Of a DNA stretch of 64,000 bases, positions 34,133-42,837 are shown piece by piece. Source of the DNA: Actinomycetota bacterium (lineage in GTDB: Bacteria; Actinomycetota; Actinomycetes; Nanopelagicales; Nanopelagicaceae); contig JACSDF010000005.1 of NCBI GenBank assembly GCA_015660815.1, positions 1 through 64,000 of the forward strand, written 5' to 3'. A program made the translations under genes and the position numbers. Position 1 is the stretch's first letter. Each line of letters begins with the position of its first letter. The notes below the pieces were generated by a model. It made no database searches. It was not told the DNA's origin and saw only the letters and a program-made list of their open reading frames with translations.

Positions 34133-35485
34133 GTGTCATTGACTTTCGCCCAGCTTCCACTTCGACCACAAACTATCGAGGCGTTGCACGCCCATGGCTT
34201 TATCGCACCTTTTGCAATTCAAGAGATGGTATTGCCTATTGCTCTTGGAGATGGTGACGTCATTGGTCAAGCTAAAACCGGTACAGGGAAAACTCTGGCA
34301 TTTGGAATTCCCATTATCGAAAGAGTCATTGCGCCAGACGATATTGAGTGGGCAGATTTCGCACATAAGGGAATGCCACAGGTTTTAATTGTTGTTCCAA
34401 CTCGCGAACTGTGTACCCAAGTCACTAAAGATATTGAAGAGTTAGCAAGCAACCGTGGAATTCGAACTCTCGCAGTGTATGGGGGCCGTGCCTTTGAACC
34501 ACAAATCGAGGCGCTTAACACTGGAGTTGAAATTGTGGTTGGAACCCCAGGCCGTTTGTTAGATTTATCGCGCCAAGGTCAATTGAAATTAAAAGAAGTC
34601 TCACGACTTGTCCTTGATGAAGCCGATGAAATGCTCGATCTAGGCTTTCTCCCAGATGTAGAGAAGATTTTAGCAAATACACCTAAGCGCACACAGACTA
34701 TGCTTTTTTCGGCCACAATGCCCGGAGATATCATCGCTCTTGCGCGACGTTTCATGAACCAACCTATTCATATTCGTACGCAAGACAGTGAAGATGAGGG
34801 CGCGGTCGTCAGCCGAATTGAACAACATGTGTTGCGTGCACATGCAATGGATAAAATTGAAATGCTTTCCCGTATTTTGCAGGCCGATGGGAGAGGACCA
34901 ACCATTGTCTTTTGCCGGACAAAACGTACCTGCCAAAAAACCGCAGATGATCTCATCGAGCGTGGCTTCAGGGCTGCGACAATTCATGGTGATTTAGGTC
35001 AGAGTGCGCGAGAAAAAGCACTTGGTGATTTTAAAGCAGGAAAGTCGGATGTTCTCGTCGCGACGGATGTTGCAGCTCGTGGCATTGATATTGAGGGAAT
35101 CACACATGTGATTAACTACCAATGTCCAGAGGATGAAAAAACATATGTCCACCGTATCGGCCGAACTGCTCGCGCAGGTGCCGATGGAATCGCAGTAACT
35201 TTTGTCGATTGGGACGAACTAGCTCGTTGGAAAATGATTAACCAAGTTCTTGAACTCGGTTTAGCCGAGCCTGAAGAGACCTACTCATCATCACCACACT
35301 TATTTGAAGTTCTTAATATTCCAACGGGATCGACAGGTCGAATGATTAAAGCCAAGCCAGTCGTCAGAGTTGAAAGTAAAGCAGCATCTGCCCCACGTGG
35401 AGATTCTGGCAGACGCAAAGTTGCAGCTCCACAAGAAAAAGTTGAACGTACTCGAACTAGGACTAAGAAGTTTAAAGAAAGCTAA
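34133..35485 (+). CDS. DEAD-box RNA helicase
   Basis: A 450-residue ATP-dependent RNA helicase. Motifs in order: Q motif with LTFAQL...AIQEMVLPIAL, Walker A AKTGTGKTLAFG, PTRELC, GTPGRLLDL, DEAD in VLDEADEML, SAT in LFSATMP, then ATDVAARGIDIEGITHVINY and HRIGRTARAG. The C-terminal 60 residues are basic and disordered, common in RhlE/CshA-like RNA chaperone helicases used at low temperature. The start is a GTG, either at 34133 or 34109 (the latter overlapping DUF3107). Stops overlap marC in CTAA. Confidence 0.93.
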   Translation: MSLTFAQLPLRPQTIEALHAHGFIAPFAIQEMVLPIALGDGDVIGQAKTGTGKTLAFGIPIIERVIAPDDIEWADFAHKGMPQVLIVVPTRELCTQVTKDIEELASNRGIRTLAVYGGRAFEPQIEALNTGVEIVVGTPGRLLDLSRQGQLKLKEVSRLVLDEADEMLDLGFLPDVEKILANTPKRTQTMLFSATMPGDIIALARRFMNQPIHIRTQDSEDEGAVVSRIEQHVLRAHAMDKIEMLSRILQADGRGPTIVFCRTKRTCQKTADDLIERGFRAATIHGDLGQSAREKALGDFKAGKSDVLVATDVAARGIDIEGITHVINYQCPEDEKTYVHRIGRTARAGADGIAVTFVDWDELARWKMINQVLELGLAEPEETYSSSPHLFEVLNIPTGSTGRMIKAKPVVRVESKAASAPRGDSGRRKVAAPQEKVERTRTRTKKFKES

Positions 35486-36102
35486 ACCTCAACAAATACT
35501 CGAATCGCGTCAACGAGCATTTGAACCGCGATTGCCGCCAGAAGTAGACCTGCAATCCGTGCCACCAAAGTGACTCCAGCCTCTTTAATCACCTTCAAAA
35601 TCGTAGTTGAAGCCATTAAAGCCGCTGCGATAGCGATGTGAACTCCAACTACCGCGGCAATTAATCCAAAAACCTTTGGAGTTGTATCGGCGTTTTGCAC
35701 AAAGATCATCGTGGCAACAATTGCACCTGGGCCGGCAAGAAGGGGTGTACCAAGTGGAACGAGTGCAATATTTGCATCGGAACTCTGACTCTTTCCTCCA
35801 CCAGTTCCTCCAGTCAAGAGATCAAGAGAAATAAGCAATAACAAGAGCGCCCCGGCTGCTTGAAGGGATGCCATTGAAATATTTAAATAGCTCAGAATAA
35901 ATCTTCCAAATAATGCAAAAAGGGTAATCACAGAGAATGAAACAGCTGCCGCCTTCATCGCAAGCATGCGGCGCTCTTTAGGATTTTTCTTGGAAACTAG
36001 AGCTAAGAAAATTGGTGTTGCACCTGGTGGATCCATAATTACAAAGAGAGTGACAAAGGACTGAATTGCAAATGTAATCGCACTTACTTGCACTACGTTC
36101 AT
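35482..36102 (-). CDS. MarC family integral membrane protein
   Basis: A 206-residue MarC/UPF0056 protein with six transmembrane segments (e.g. ITFAIQSFVTLFVIMDPPGA with the family's DPPG, and PLGTPLLAGPGAIVATMIF). The family is widespread and its substrate is unknown; it is not a proven antibiotic exporter. The ATG at 36102 overlaps the PHP stop by 4 bp (ATGA), so it is the last gene of the EamA-PHP-marC operon. Confidence 0.88.
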   Translation of the reverse strand: MNVVQVSAITFAIQSFVTLFVIMDPPGATPIFLALVSKKNPKERRMLAMKAAAVSFSVITLFALFGRFILSYLNISMASLQAAGALLLLLISLDLLTGGTGGGKSQSSDANIALVPLGTPLLAGPGAIVATMIFVQNADTTPKVFGLIAAVVGVHIAIAAALMASTTILKVIKEAGVTLVARIAGLLLAAIAVQMLVDAIRVFVEV

Positions 36103-36944
36103 GCTCTTACCACCCTTCGTCGATCTGCCAGTGACTCTAATTTTTCCCATTGCTCAGGTGATGTTTGATACTCCCCTAATGAATTTAGTTTACCGTTGCC
36201 GTGATAATCGCTGGCACCAGTTACGACTAACCCTAGTTCTTTGGCTATAACTCGTAACATCGCACGCTCATCTGGATTTTGATCGCGGTGGTCGACTTCA
36301 ATGCCCTGCATTCCAGCGGTCGCCAACTCCTGAAAGTTCGATGCATCTAAAATTTGACCTCTGAGGGAGGCAAAAGGGTGGGCTATGACCGCAACACCTC
36401 CTGCACTACGAATCATGCGAACCGCCTCAACCGGTGTTGGAGCAGCATGCGAGACATAGAAAATTGAATCATTATTGAGCATCCCTTGAAATGCTTCATC
36501 TCGGGATTTAATAACTCCCTTGTTTACAAGTGCATCGGCTAAGTGTGGTCGCCCAAGGGTTGCTCCCATTGGTCGAGCCGCTTCCACGTCGGCCATTGAA
36601 ATATCAATTCCAGCGGCTTGCATCTTTTCAATCATTTTACGCATGCGAGGTAAGCGACCATCTCGGGTTTCTTCAAGCATTACTTGCATCTCATGGTGCT
36701 CACCATCAAAGAGAAGACCCAACATATGAACACTAATTCCATCCTCAGTAAGACATGAGATCTCACTTCCAAGAGCAAGTGAAATCTCTCCACGTACCGT
36801 CTCAGTAGCCTCTATCCAACCGGCGGTCGTATCATGATCGGTGATTCCTAAAACCTTAATTCCAATGGAAATCGCTTTATTAACTAGTTCACGTGGAGAA
36901 TCTGTCCCATCGCTATTGTTTGTGTGGGTATGTAAATCAATCAT
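36099..36944 (-). CDS. PHP-domain phosphoesterase (RNase AM-like)
   Basis: A 281-residue PHP phosphoesterase. Metal ligands are seen in IDLHTHTNNSDGTDSP (2-17), GITDHDTTAGW (34-44), the Glu of GSEISCL, and VIAHPFA and GASDYHG further on. Relatives hydrolyse 3',5'-nucleoside bisphosphates or trim RNA 5' ends. It overlaps the transporter upstream (36941-36944) and marC downstream (ATGA), so all three are translated in sequence. Confidence 0.88.
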   Translation of the reverse strand: MIDLHTHTNNSDGTDSPRELVNKAISIGIKVLGITDHDTTAGWIEATETVRGEISLALGSEISCLTEDGISVHMLGLLFDGEHHEMQVMLEETRDGRLPRMRKMIEKMQAAGIDISMADVEAARPMGATLGRPHLADALVNKGVIKSRDEAFQGMLNNDSIFYVSHAAPTPVEAVRMIRSAGGVAVIAHPFASLRGQILDASNFQELATAGMQGIEVDHRDQNPDERAMLRVIAKELGLVVTGASDYHGNGKLNSLGEYQTSPEQWEKLESLADRRRVVRA

Positions 36945-37864
36945 GGTGTTACCTCCACTTGTGCACTTCTAGTACGGGAAACAACTAAAACACAGCCAAT
37001 TAGGATTAATGCGATTCCGGGCAAAATCCCTAAGGGTGGGCGTTGTGCTATCCACCACATGGCAAGAATTGAGCTAACTGGAACTTCAAAAAAAATTATG
37101 AGTGAAACTATTGCAGGCGATACACGTTTAAGTGCGGAATTAAACATTGTGTGTCCAAGAATTTGCGCACCTAAGATCAATCCAATAACAATCCACCATT
37201 CACGGGCTGTGAAATCAAAGAGCTCAACTCCCGAAAAGATTGCCATAGGTAGTGCGCTCATTGCACAGACAAAGTAGCAAATTGTCGTATACGTCGCGGT
37301 TTCAAGGGTTCTTTGCGCTCTTGAACCAGCAATCATGTATAAAGCGGCAAGGGCCGCTGAAATCAATGCTGACACATCGCCAAGAAATGATTTAAAAGAA
37401 ATATTCAAATCCACTCCTGAAATCAGAAGGACACCAGAAAAACTCACGATCATTCCCAGCCAAGCTTTAGATGGAATGTGACCGCCCCCCATTTTTACAA
37501 ACAGCGCTGCGAAGATTGGCTGTAGTGCAACGAGTGCGGTACCGGCGGCAACGGTTGTCCAGCGCATTGCTAGAAAGAATGCAACGAAGTGAAAGGCTAA
37601 AACAATTCCAGCAATGATTGACCACTTAACACCTTCACGATTAGCTCGGTGACGAATGGCGAAGGGGAGAGTCAATAGCGCTCCACCCAAATTTCTCCAA
37701 AAAATTAAGCTCACGATAGGCATAGCGCTCATAGCAATGAGCGGTCCAGATGTTCCAATTCCAATAATCCCAATACCTAAACGAATCAAATCAGGTTTAG
37801 CCGGAACTGCGGTATGGCTATCGCGGATGTGTTCGCTGTTTTGCAATTGTTCGCCCTTAGCCAT
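36941..37864 (-). CDS. EamA/DMT family transporter
   Basis: A 307-residue drug/metabolite transporter with two EamA repeats and about ten transmembrane helices (first near 27-45, last ILPGIALILIGCVLVVS). Typical conserved turns are FWRNLGGALLTLP and QPIFAALFVKMGGG. The substrate cannot be read. A TACCTT box ends 6 nt before the ATG; its promoter overlaps that of the divergent MgtE-like gene. Confidence 0.88.
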   Translation of the reverse strand: MAKGEQLQNSEHIRDSHTAVPAKPDLIRLGIGIIGIGTSGPLIAMSAMPIVSLIFWRNLGGALLTLPFAIRHRANREGVKWSIIAGIVLAFHFVAFFLAMRWTTVAAGTALVALQPIFAALFVKMGGGHIPSKAWLGMIVSFSGVLLISGVDLNISFKSFLGDVSALISAALAALYMIAGSRAQRTLETATYTTICYFVCAMSALPMAIFSGVELFDFTAREWWIVIGLILGAQILGHTMFNSALKRVSPAIVSLIIFFEVPVSSILAMWWIAQRPPLGILPGIALILIGCVLVVSRTRSAQVEVTP

Positions 37865-37870
37865 GAGAGA

Positions 37871-37880
37871 AAGGTACCCT
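37871..37880. promoter_or_regulatory. Bidirectional pair of -10 boxes for two leaderless genes
   Basis: Minus-strand TACCTT (37871-37876) is 6 nt from the ATG at 37864; plus-strand TACCCT (37875-37880) is 6 nt from the ATG at 37887. The two boxes share TA, and the whole intergenic space is 22 bp. Confidence 0.55.
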
Positions 37881-37886
37881 TAAGCC

Positions 37887-39158
37887 ATGAGCAGCAATCT
37901 CTTAAAACGAGTATTTCTTGCCCGTCTTACAGGCACCGCGGTTTTTGATCCCAACGGTGATCCAGTCGGAAAGGTCAGGGATGCAGTTGCGACGCTTCGG
38001 ACCAATAATCTTCCTCCGCGAATCTTAGGTCTTGTTGTTGAAGTTCCATTACGACGTCGTGTGTTTGTACCTATTACTCGAATCACTTCAATTGAAAGTG
38101 GAGCCGTAGTTATAACAGGGTTACTCAATATGCGTCGATATGAAACCCGTCCCGGAGAAGTTTTAGTTCTTGGAGACATGCTTGACCGTTCAATCACACT
38201 CATCGCATCGAGTGAAGCGGTCCTTGTGGAAGATATGGGTATGGAGCAAAACCAGACCGGTGATTGGTTAATCACGCGAGTCCATATCATGCGTCCAGGA
38301 CGTGGACTTCGCCGCAAAGGTGCTACTTCGACGGTTGCTTGGGATGAAGTCATCGGCTTTGCTCATCCGGAACAAAACCAAGGAGCGGTTAATTTACTTT
38401 TAACTTTGGCAAATCTACGTGCTGCCGATTTGGCCACTGTATTGCAAGACTTACCTGCCAAGCGTCGTGTAGAAGTTGCAGGAGCGCTGGCAGATGATCG
38501 TTTAGCCGATGTATTAGAAGAAATGAATGAAGATGATCGTGTTTCACTCTTAGCCGAACTTGAAGGTGAGCGTGCGGCAGATGTTCTTGGGGAAATGGAT
38601 CCAGATGATGCCGCAGATTTGCTCCGCGAAATCGGTCAAGAACGTGCCGAAGCTCTGCTAAAGCTAATGGAACCAGATGATGCAGAAGATGTTCTACGGC
38701 TAATGAACTATGAAGATTATTCTGCGGGCGGAATGATGACTACTGAACCGATTGTCATGAGTGCCGATTACTCAGTCGCCGATGCCCTCGCCTCCATTCG
38801 GCACCAAGAGATTTCACCTGCTTTGGCTTCACAGATTTTTATTGCCCGCCAACCATTGGAAACGCCAACGGGTCGTTTCATAGGTACGGTTCATTACCAA
38901 CGCTTACTCAGAGAGCCACCTTCGACGTTGCTTGGATCCATTGTGGATACCGACTCTCGTGGTGTGAGGCCAGAGGCATCTCTGCATGAGGTTTCCTCAC
39001 ACCTGGCTAGTTATAACATGCTCTCTTTGCCGGTTGTAGATGCCAATGATCGACTACTTGGCGCAATTACAGTCGATGATGTGCTCGATCATTTACTTCC
39101 TGAAAACTGGCGAAATGATCATCGGGAAAAATCTCCAGTTTCTTATAAGGAGGGGTAA
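37887..39158 (+). CDS. MgtE N-domain / CBS protein without membrane part
   Basis: A 423-residue soluble protein: an N-terminal PRC-barrel-like region (about 1-150), a MgtE intracellular N domain of helical repeats (about 165-275, DLATVLQDLPAKRRVEVAGA, LGEMDPDDAADLLREIG) and two CBS domains (about 285-410). MgtE proteins use this module to sense Mg2+; here the membrane channel is missing, as in an actinobacterial relative next to a DUF1003 gene. It may regulate a partner such as the DUF1003 protein that follows. Leaderless start. Confidence 0.85.
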   Translation: MSSNLLKRVFLARLTGTAVFDPNGDPVGKVRDAVATLRTNNLPPRILGLVVEVPLRRRVFVPITRITSIESGAVVITGLLNMRRYETRPGEVLVLGDMLDRSITLIASSEAVLVEDMGMEQNQTGDWLITRVHIMRPGRGLRRKGATSTVAWDEVIGFAHPEQNQGAVNLLLTLANLRAADLATVLQDLPAKRRVEVAGALADDRLADVLEEMNEDDRVSLLAELEGERAADVLGEMDPDDAADLLREIGQERAEALLKLMEPDDAEDVLRLMNYEDYSAGGMMTTEPIVMSADYSVADALASIRHQEISPALASQIFIARQPLETPTGRFIGTVHYQRLLREPPSTLLGSIVDTDSRGVRPEASLHEVSSHLASYNMLSLPVVDANDRLLGAITVDDVLDHLLPENWRNDHREKSPVSYKEG

Positions 39159-39160
39159 AG

Positions 39161-39658
39161 ATGGCACGAAACTTTGGCCTAGATACTCCGCGTGAATCTC
39201 GACGTTCGCTGCGACCTAATTTTGATCCAGAGACTTTTGGGCGCCTTTCTGAGCGCTTTGCCCGATTCTTAGGCACAGCCCGATTCTTGGTCTACATGAC
39301 AGTCTTTGTTTTTAGTTGGGTTGCTTGGAACTTCACTGCTCCTAGAGATTTACGCTTTGACGAGTATCCATTTATTTTCTTAACTTTAATTCTCTCGTTG
39401 CAAGCATCTTATGCCGCACCACTGATCCTGCTTGCACAAAATAGACAGGCTGATCGCGACAGAATTCAGCTCAATGAAGATCGAGCTCGAAACGATCGGA
39501 GTATTGCTGATGCCGAATATCTCACCCGTGAAATTGCTGCACTGAGAATTTCACTCGGTGAAGTTGCAACACGCGATTTCGTGAGAGGCGAATTATCTGA
39601 TCTAAGTAAAGAATTGATTACGGAGCTACGTAGCGATTCCCAATCGAACTCCGAGTAA
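39161..39658 (+). CDS. DUF1003 membrane protein
   Basis: A 165-residue DUF1003 protein with two transmembrane helices (RFLVYMTVFVFSWVAWNF about 43-60; EYPFIFLTLILSLQASYAAPLILLA, the family core) and a C-terminal coiled coil rich in Asp, Arg and Glu with NRQADRDRIQ. Function is unknown. AAGGAGG lies before the ATG and the gene is 2 bp after the MgtE-like gene. Its 3' end overlaps the convergent mrp by 33 bp. Confidence 0.9.
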   Translation: MARNFGLDTPRESRRSLRPNFDPETFGRLSERFARFLGTARFLVYMTVFVFSWVAWNFTAPRDLRFDEYPFIFLTLILSLQASYAAPLILLAQNRQADRDRIQLNEDRARNDRSIADAEYLTREIAALRISLGEVATRDFVRGELSDLSKELITELRSDSQSNSE

Positions 39659-40747
39659 AGATTTACTTCGCTTGATCAATTTTTCAGCTATTTCATACAG
39701 TACTAATGCACTAGCAGAGTTCGGATCAGAGATAACTACTGGCACGCCTGCATCACCGCCCAAGCGAAGATCAACACTAAATGGAATTTTTCCGAGAAGC
39801 GCGACCTCACTGCCTACTAATTGAGATAAACGCTTTGCGGTTTCTTCTCCCCCGCCAGATCCGAAGAGTGAAATCAATGCGCCAGTGGCTGGATCAATGT
39901 ACTCCGACATGTTTTCCACCACTCCAACTATGTGTTGATGAATCTGATGCGCAATTCTTCCAGCACGTTCAGCAACTTCGGCGGCGGCAACTTGAGGAGT
40001 GGTTACTACTAAAATCTCTGAGGTTGGGATTAACTGGCCTAGCGAGATCGCTAAATCACCTGTTCCAGGTGGAAGATCGATGAGCAAAAGATCTAAATCG
40101 CCCCAATAAGCATCCGAGAGAAGTTGTTCTAAAACTCTGTGCAAAAGCGGACCTCGATATGCAACGGCATCGCTACGTTCTGGTTTAAACATCTCCATGG
40201 AAACGCACTTCACCCCAAAAGATTCAAGTGGGATGAACATCTGGTCAATCGCAGTTGGGCGTTGACCCATCAACCCCATTAATCTGGGAATCGAGTGGCC
40301 ATATACATCGGCATCTAAGATTCCAACACGCAGACCTTTCATGGCTGCGGCGGCGGCAAGATTAACTGTTACTGAAGATTTTCCAACGCCGCCTTTTCCC
40401 GAAGCGATACCAATTACTCGTGTCAACGATTCTGGTTGCGCAAATGGAATAAATTTTTCGCGTCCATTACGCATAATTTTCTTTACGTTATCCCGTTGGG
40501 TCTGTGACATAACTCCGAAAGTTAAATGTACGCTTTTAACTCCATCAATATTGGAGACTGCCGATGTTATATCTGTGCGCAGTCTGTCTTGCATCGGACA
40601 ACCCGAGATGGTCAATAAAATCGAAACTGATACATTCCCATCCGACTCATTAACGTCCTCGACCATTCCAAGATCTGTAATAGATCGATGGAGCTCTGGA
40701 TCTTGTACGGCCGTTAAAGCCTCTGCAATGCGCTCTAAAAGATTCAT
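39626..40747 (-). CDS. mrp: Mrp/ApbC family iron-sulfur carrier ATPase
   Basis: A 373-residue Mrp protein: N-terminal DUF59 domain (1-95, GCPMQDRL) and a P-loop NTPase with GIASGKGGVGKSSVTVNLA (about 114-132) and LLIDLPPGTGD. It loads Fe-S clusters onto targets. The C-terminal CPXC pair used by classical members is absent (ENMSEYIDPATGAL), as is common in actinobacterial homologues. The ATG overlaps the tatB stop by 4 bp (ATGA). Confidence 0.92.
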   Translation of the reverse strand: MNLLERIAEALTAVQDPELHRSITDLGMVEDVNESDGNVSVSILLTISGCPMQDRLRTDITSAVSNIDGVKSVHLTFGVMSQTQRDNVKKIMRNGREKFIPFAQPESLTRVIGIASGKGGVGKSSVTVNLAAAAAMKGLRVGILDADVYGHSIPRLMGLMGQRPTAIDQMFIPLESFGVKCVSMEMFKPERSDAVAYRGPLLHRVLEQLLSDAYWGDLDLLLIDLPPGTGDLAISLGQLIPTSEILVVTTPQVAAAEVAERAGRIAHQIHQHIVGVVENMSEYIDPATGALISLFGSGGGEETAKRLSQLVGSEVALLGKIPFSVDLRLGGDAGVPVVISDPNSASALVLYEIAEKLIKRSKSLLGVRLGIAT

Positions 40748-41049
40748 ATAAGATCTGGATCGATTCGAGCCTCAGGACGTTTAGTCTTAGTCACTGGTTT
40801 CTCATCCATTAAATCGGCCAGCTGTTTTTTAACAAAAGTCTTTGGGTGCAAGTCTTTCGGTTGCAAATTTTCAAAACCAGGTCCTAAATTCTCTTTAAGT
40901 TCTGCTGTTGCTATCTGCGAAAGATTACGAAGTTTTTTCAACATCTTCGCCGCTTCGGCTGCAACTTTTGGCAGCCGTTCCGGGCCAACTAATATCATCG
41001 CCAAAATTGCAAGGCCCATGAGTTCTCCAGCACCGATATCAAAGAACAT
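40744..41049 (-). CDS. tatB: Twin-arginine translocase subunit TatB
   Basis: A 101-residue TatB: a short N-terminal membrane helix (GAGELMGLAILAMILVGPERLP, with the E-L and hinge VGPERLP typical of TatB) and an amphipathic helix, then a polar basic tail. It forms the receptor for folded Tat substrates with TatC, which is elsewhere. Its place between htrA and mrp is as in Mycobacterium (Rv1224). A TAGGCT box ends 6 nt before the ATG. Confidence 0.9.
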   Translation of the reverse strand: MFFDIGAGELMGLAILAMILVGPERLPKVAAEAAKMLKKLRNLSQIATAELKENLGPGFENLQPKDLHPKTFVKKQLADLMDEKPVTKTKRPEARIDPDLI

Positions 41050-41055
41050 TCCTAT

Positions 41056-41061
41056 AGCCTA
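41056..41061 (-). promoter_or_regulatory. -10 box for leaderless start of tatB
   Basis: TAGGCT on the minus strand, ATAGGA spacer (6 nt), then ATG at 41049. Confidence 0.5.
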
Positions 41062-41076
41062 TCTAAGAATTAGCTT

Positions 41077-42198
41077 TTAGCCTGGGGCAGCTATTAAAGT
41101 TAAAGTGGCAGAAAACTCTTTTCCGCCACGAATATAGACGAGCGTTATCTCATCTCCAACCTTTTTTGCACGCACGGCAACGATTAACTCTGAGGCAGTA
41201 TTGATCTCTCGATTTTCAAATCCAATGACGAGGTCTCCAGGTTTTAATCCAGCTAATTCTGCCGGTCCTCCAGCCAACAAACCTGATTTTGATTTAGCGA
41301 TGAGGGCACCAAAACCAGTGAAATTCATATCAAGTGAAACGCCAAGTACCGGGTAAGTAGCTTTGCCAGTTTTTATCAGTTGGTCAGCAGTTGTTCGTGC
41401 CTGATTAATTGGTATCGCAAAACCTAAACCAATTGAGCCAGTCTGAGAAGTAGAACCCAAAGATGCGATCGCGGAGTTAACTCCAATAACGGCACCTGTT
41501 GAATCAACAAGTGGACCACCTGAGTTACCAGGGTTAATTGCAGCATCAGTTTGTAATGCATTTATAAATGAATTTTCTTCTGCCGATCCACCGGCGGTGA
41601 CTGGTCGATCTTTAGCGCTAATAATTCCGAGAGTAACTGTTCCTGATAAGCCAAGCGGTGAACCAATTGCGATTACCGCATCTCCTACTTCAACTTTGTC
41701 ACTATCGCCGAATTGCAGTGCAGGGAAGTTGGAACCTGAAATTTTCAAGACCGCTAAATCATAGGATGCATCTCGACCTACCACGCTTGCGTTATAAACA
41801 TCACCATTACTTAATCTGACTCGCAATGTTCCACCATCTTCGGCTGCGGAAGCAATAACGTGATTGTTGGTTAAAATATAACCAGAGCTATCAATGACAA
41901 ATCCCGAGCCAGTTCCGCCTCCACGACTCGATCGAGTCGTAATAGAAACAACTGACGGAAGCACTCGAGCTGCAATTCCAGCGACGGAATCAGGTGCGCG
42001 CTCGATGGTGCTAGTTGATGAAACAATGTTCGCACTTTGAAAAAAAGTTCCGCCCGAAGAATTGACTCCTAAGAAACCACCGAGACTTCCGGCAAGTAAA
42101 GCAATAAGAACGGTAAAACCTCGTGAACTCTTTTTAGGGGTTGGAACCTCCCACCAAGGAGATACGAATTCGCTCGTTTTTTTTCGGGGAAAGATCAT
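41077..42198 (-). CDS. htrA: HtrA-type membrane serine protease with PDZ domain
   Basis: A 373-residue S1C protease: an N-terminal membrane anchor (GFTVLIALLAGSLGGFLGVN, about 27-46), a trypsin-like domain with the triad His in TNNHVIAS, Asp in DLAVLK and Ser in GNSGGPLV, and a C-terminal PDZ domain (about 280-370). It degrades or refolds damaged envelope proteins. Its usual partner genes sigE and rseA, normally between the methyltransferase and htrA, are missing; the methyltransferase ends 12 bp upstream. Confidence 0.93.
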   Translation of the reverse strand: MIFPRKKTSEFVSPWWEVPTPKKSSRGFTVLIALLAGSLGGFLGVNSSGGTFFQSANIVSSTSTIERAPDSVAGIAARVLPSVVSITTRSSRGGGTGSGFVIDSSGYILTNNHVIASAAEDGGTLRVRLSNGDVYNASVVGRDASYDLAVLKISGSNFPALQFGDSDKVEVGDAVIAIGSPLGLSGTVTLGIISAKDRPVTAGGSAEENSFINALQTDAAINPGNSGGPLVDSTGAVIGVNSAIASLGSTSQTGSIGLGFAIPINQARTTADQLIKTGKATYPVLGVSLDMNFTGFGALIAKSKSGLLAGGPAELAGLKPGDLVIGFENREINTASELIVAVRAKKVGDEITLVYIRGGKEFSATLTLIAAPG

Positions 42199-42210
42199 GT
42201 GATTATTCTG

Positions 42211-42837
42211 CTATAACTTAGTGGCAACTAACAAACCATCTCCGACAGGAATCAAGGTACTCACCCAATGCTCTGTGTCATTTTTAATGATTTTCCCAGC
42301 ATCGCGAAGAGAAACCGTCTTTGGATCACGTTGGGCTGGATCACAGACCTTTGAACCTCCAAAGAAATTATCAATTACGAGCGCACCACCGCTTCGTAAA
42401 ATACGGTGAGATTCAGAGATAACAAAGGCTAAATCCTCGGAATTGTGTCGCAGAACAACGAGATCATATGCGCGATCAGTGAGCTTTGAGATGACATCAA
42501 GTACTGGATTAGTGATAAGTCGAACCCTTGTCTGTGCAATTTCTGCATCGCTAAAAGCTAACCTGGCGATTCGAGTGTGTTCCATCTCATCATCAATAGA
42601 TGTCAAAGTTCCGCCAATTCTCATCCCGTCAAGTAACCATAAACTTCCAACGCCTGAGCCAGTACCCACTTCAACAATTGATTGCGCAGACAATGTATAG
42701 GCAAGATGGCGAAGATATGCACCAGCACCTGGAGTTACATCAACTGCACCTAGTTCAAGTCCCCTCGCCCGGGCTTGGGATTTAAAGTGATCTTCGGCAA
42801 TAAAGTTTTCAGCGTAAGAGTGAGGATCTATTTTCAC
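42211..42837 (-). CDS. O-methyltransferase (Rv1220c-like)
   Basis: A 208-residue class I SAM methyltransferase of the catechol/caffeoyl-CoA O-methyltransferase family: IVEVGTGSGVGSLWLLDGM is the SAM loop, followed by LTSIDDEMEHT (acidic ribose contact) and the DLVVLRHNSED region. The acceptor is unknown. I choose the GTG at 42837, which overlaps the pepA stop in TAGTG; a GTG six codons earlier also exists. Its position beside htrA is conserved in Actinobacteria. Confidence 0.85.
   Translation of the reverse strand: MKIDPHSYAENFIAEDHFKSQARARGLELGAVDVTPGAGAYLRHLAYTLSAQSIVEVGTGSGVGSLWLLDGMRIGGTLTSIDDEMEHTRIARLAFSDAEIAQTRVRLITNPVLDVISKLTDRAYDLVVLRHNSEDLAFVISESHRILRSGGALVIDNFFGGSKVCDPAQRDPKTVSLRDAGKIIKNDTEHWVSTLIPVGDGLLVATKL

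Noticed and set aside
34788-34997. Short frames inside the helicase and similar ORFs within other genes
   Set aside because: They lie wholly within well-supported genes and lack starts or homology, so they are shadow frames.
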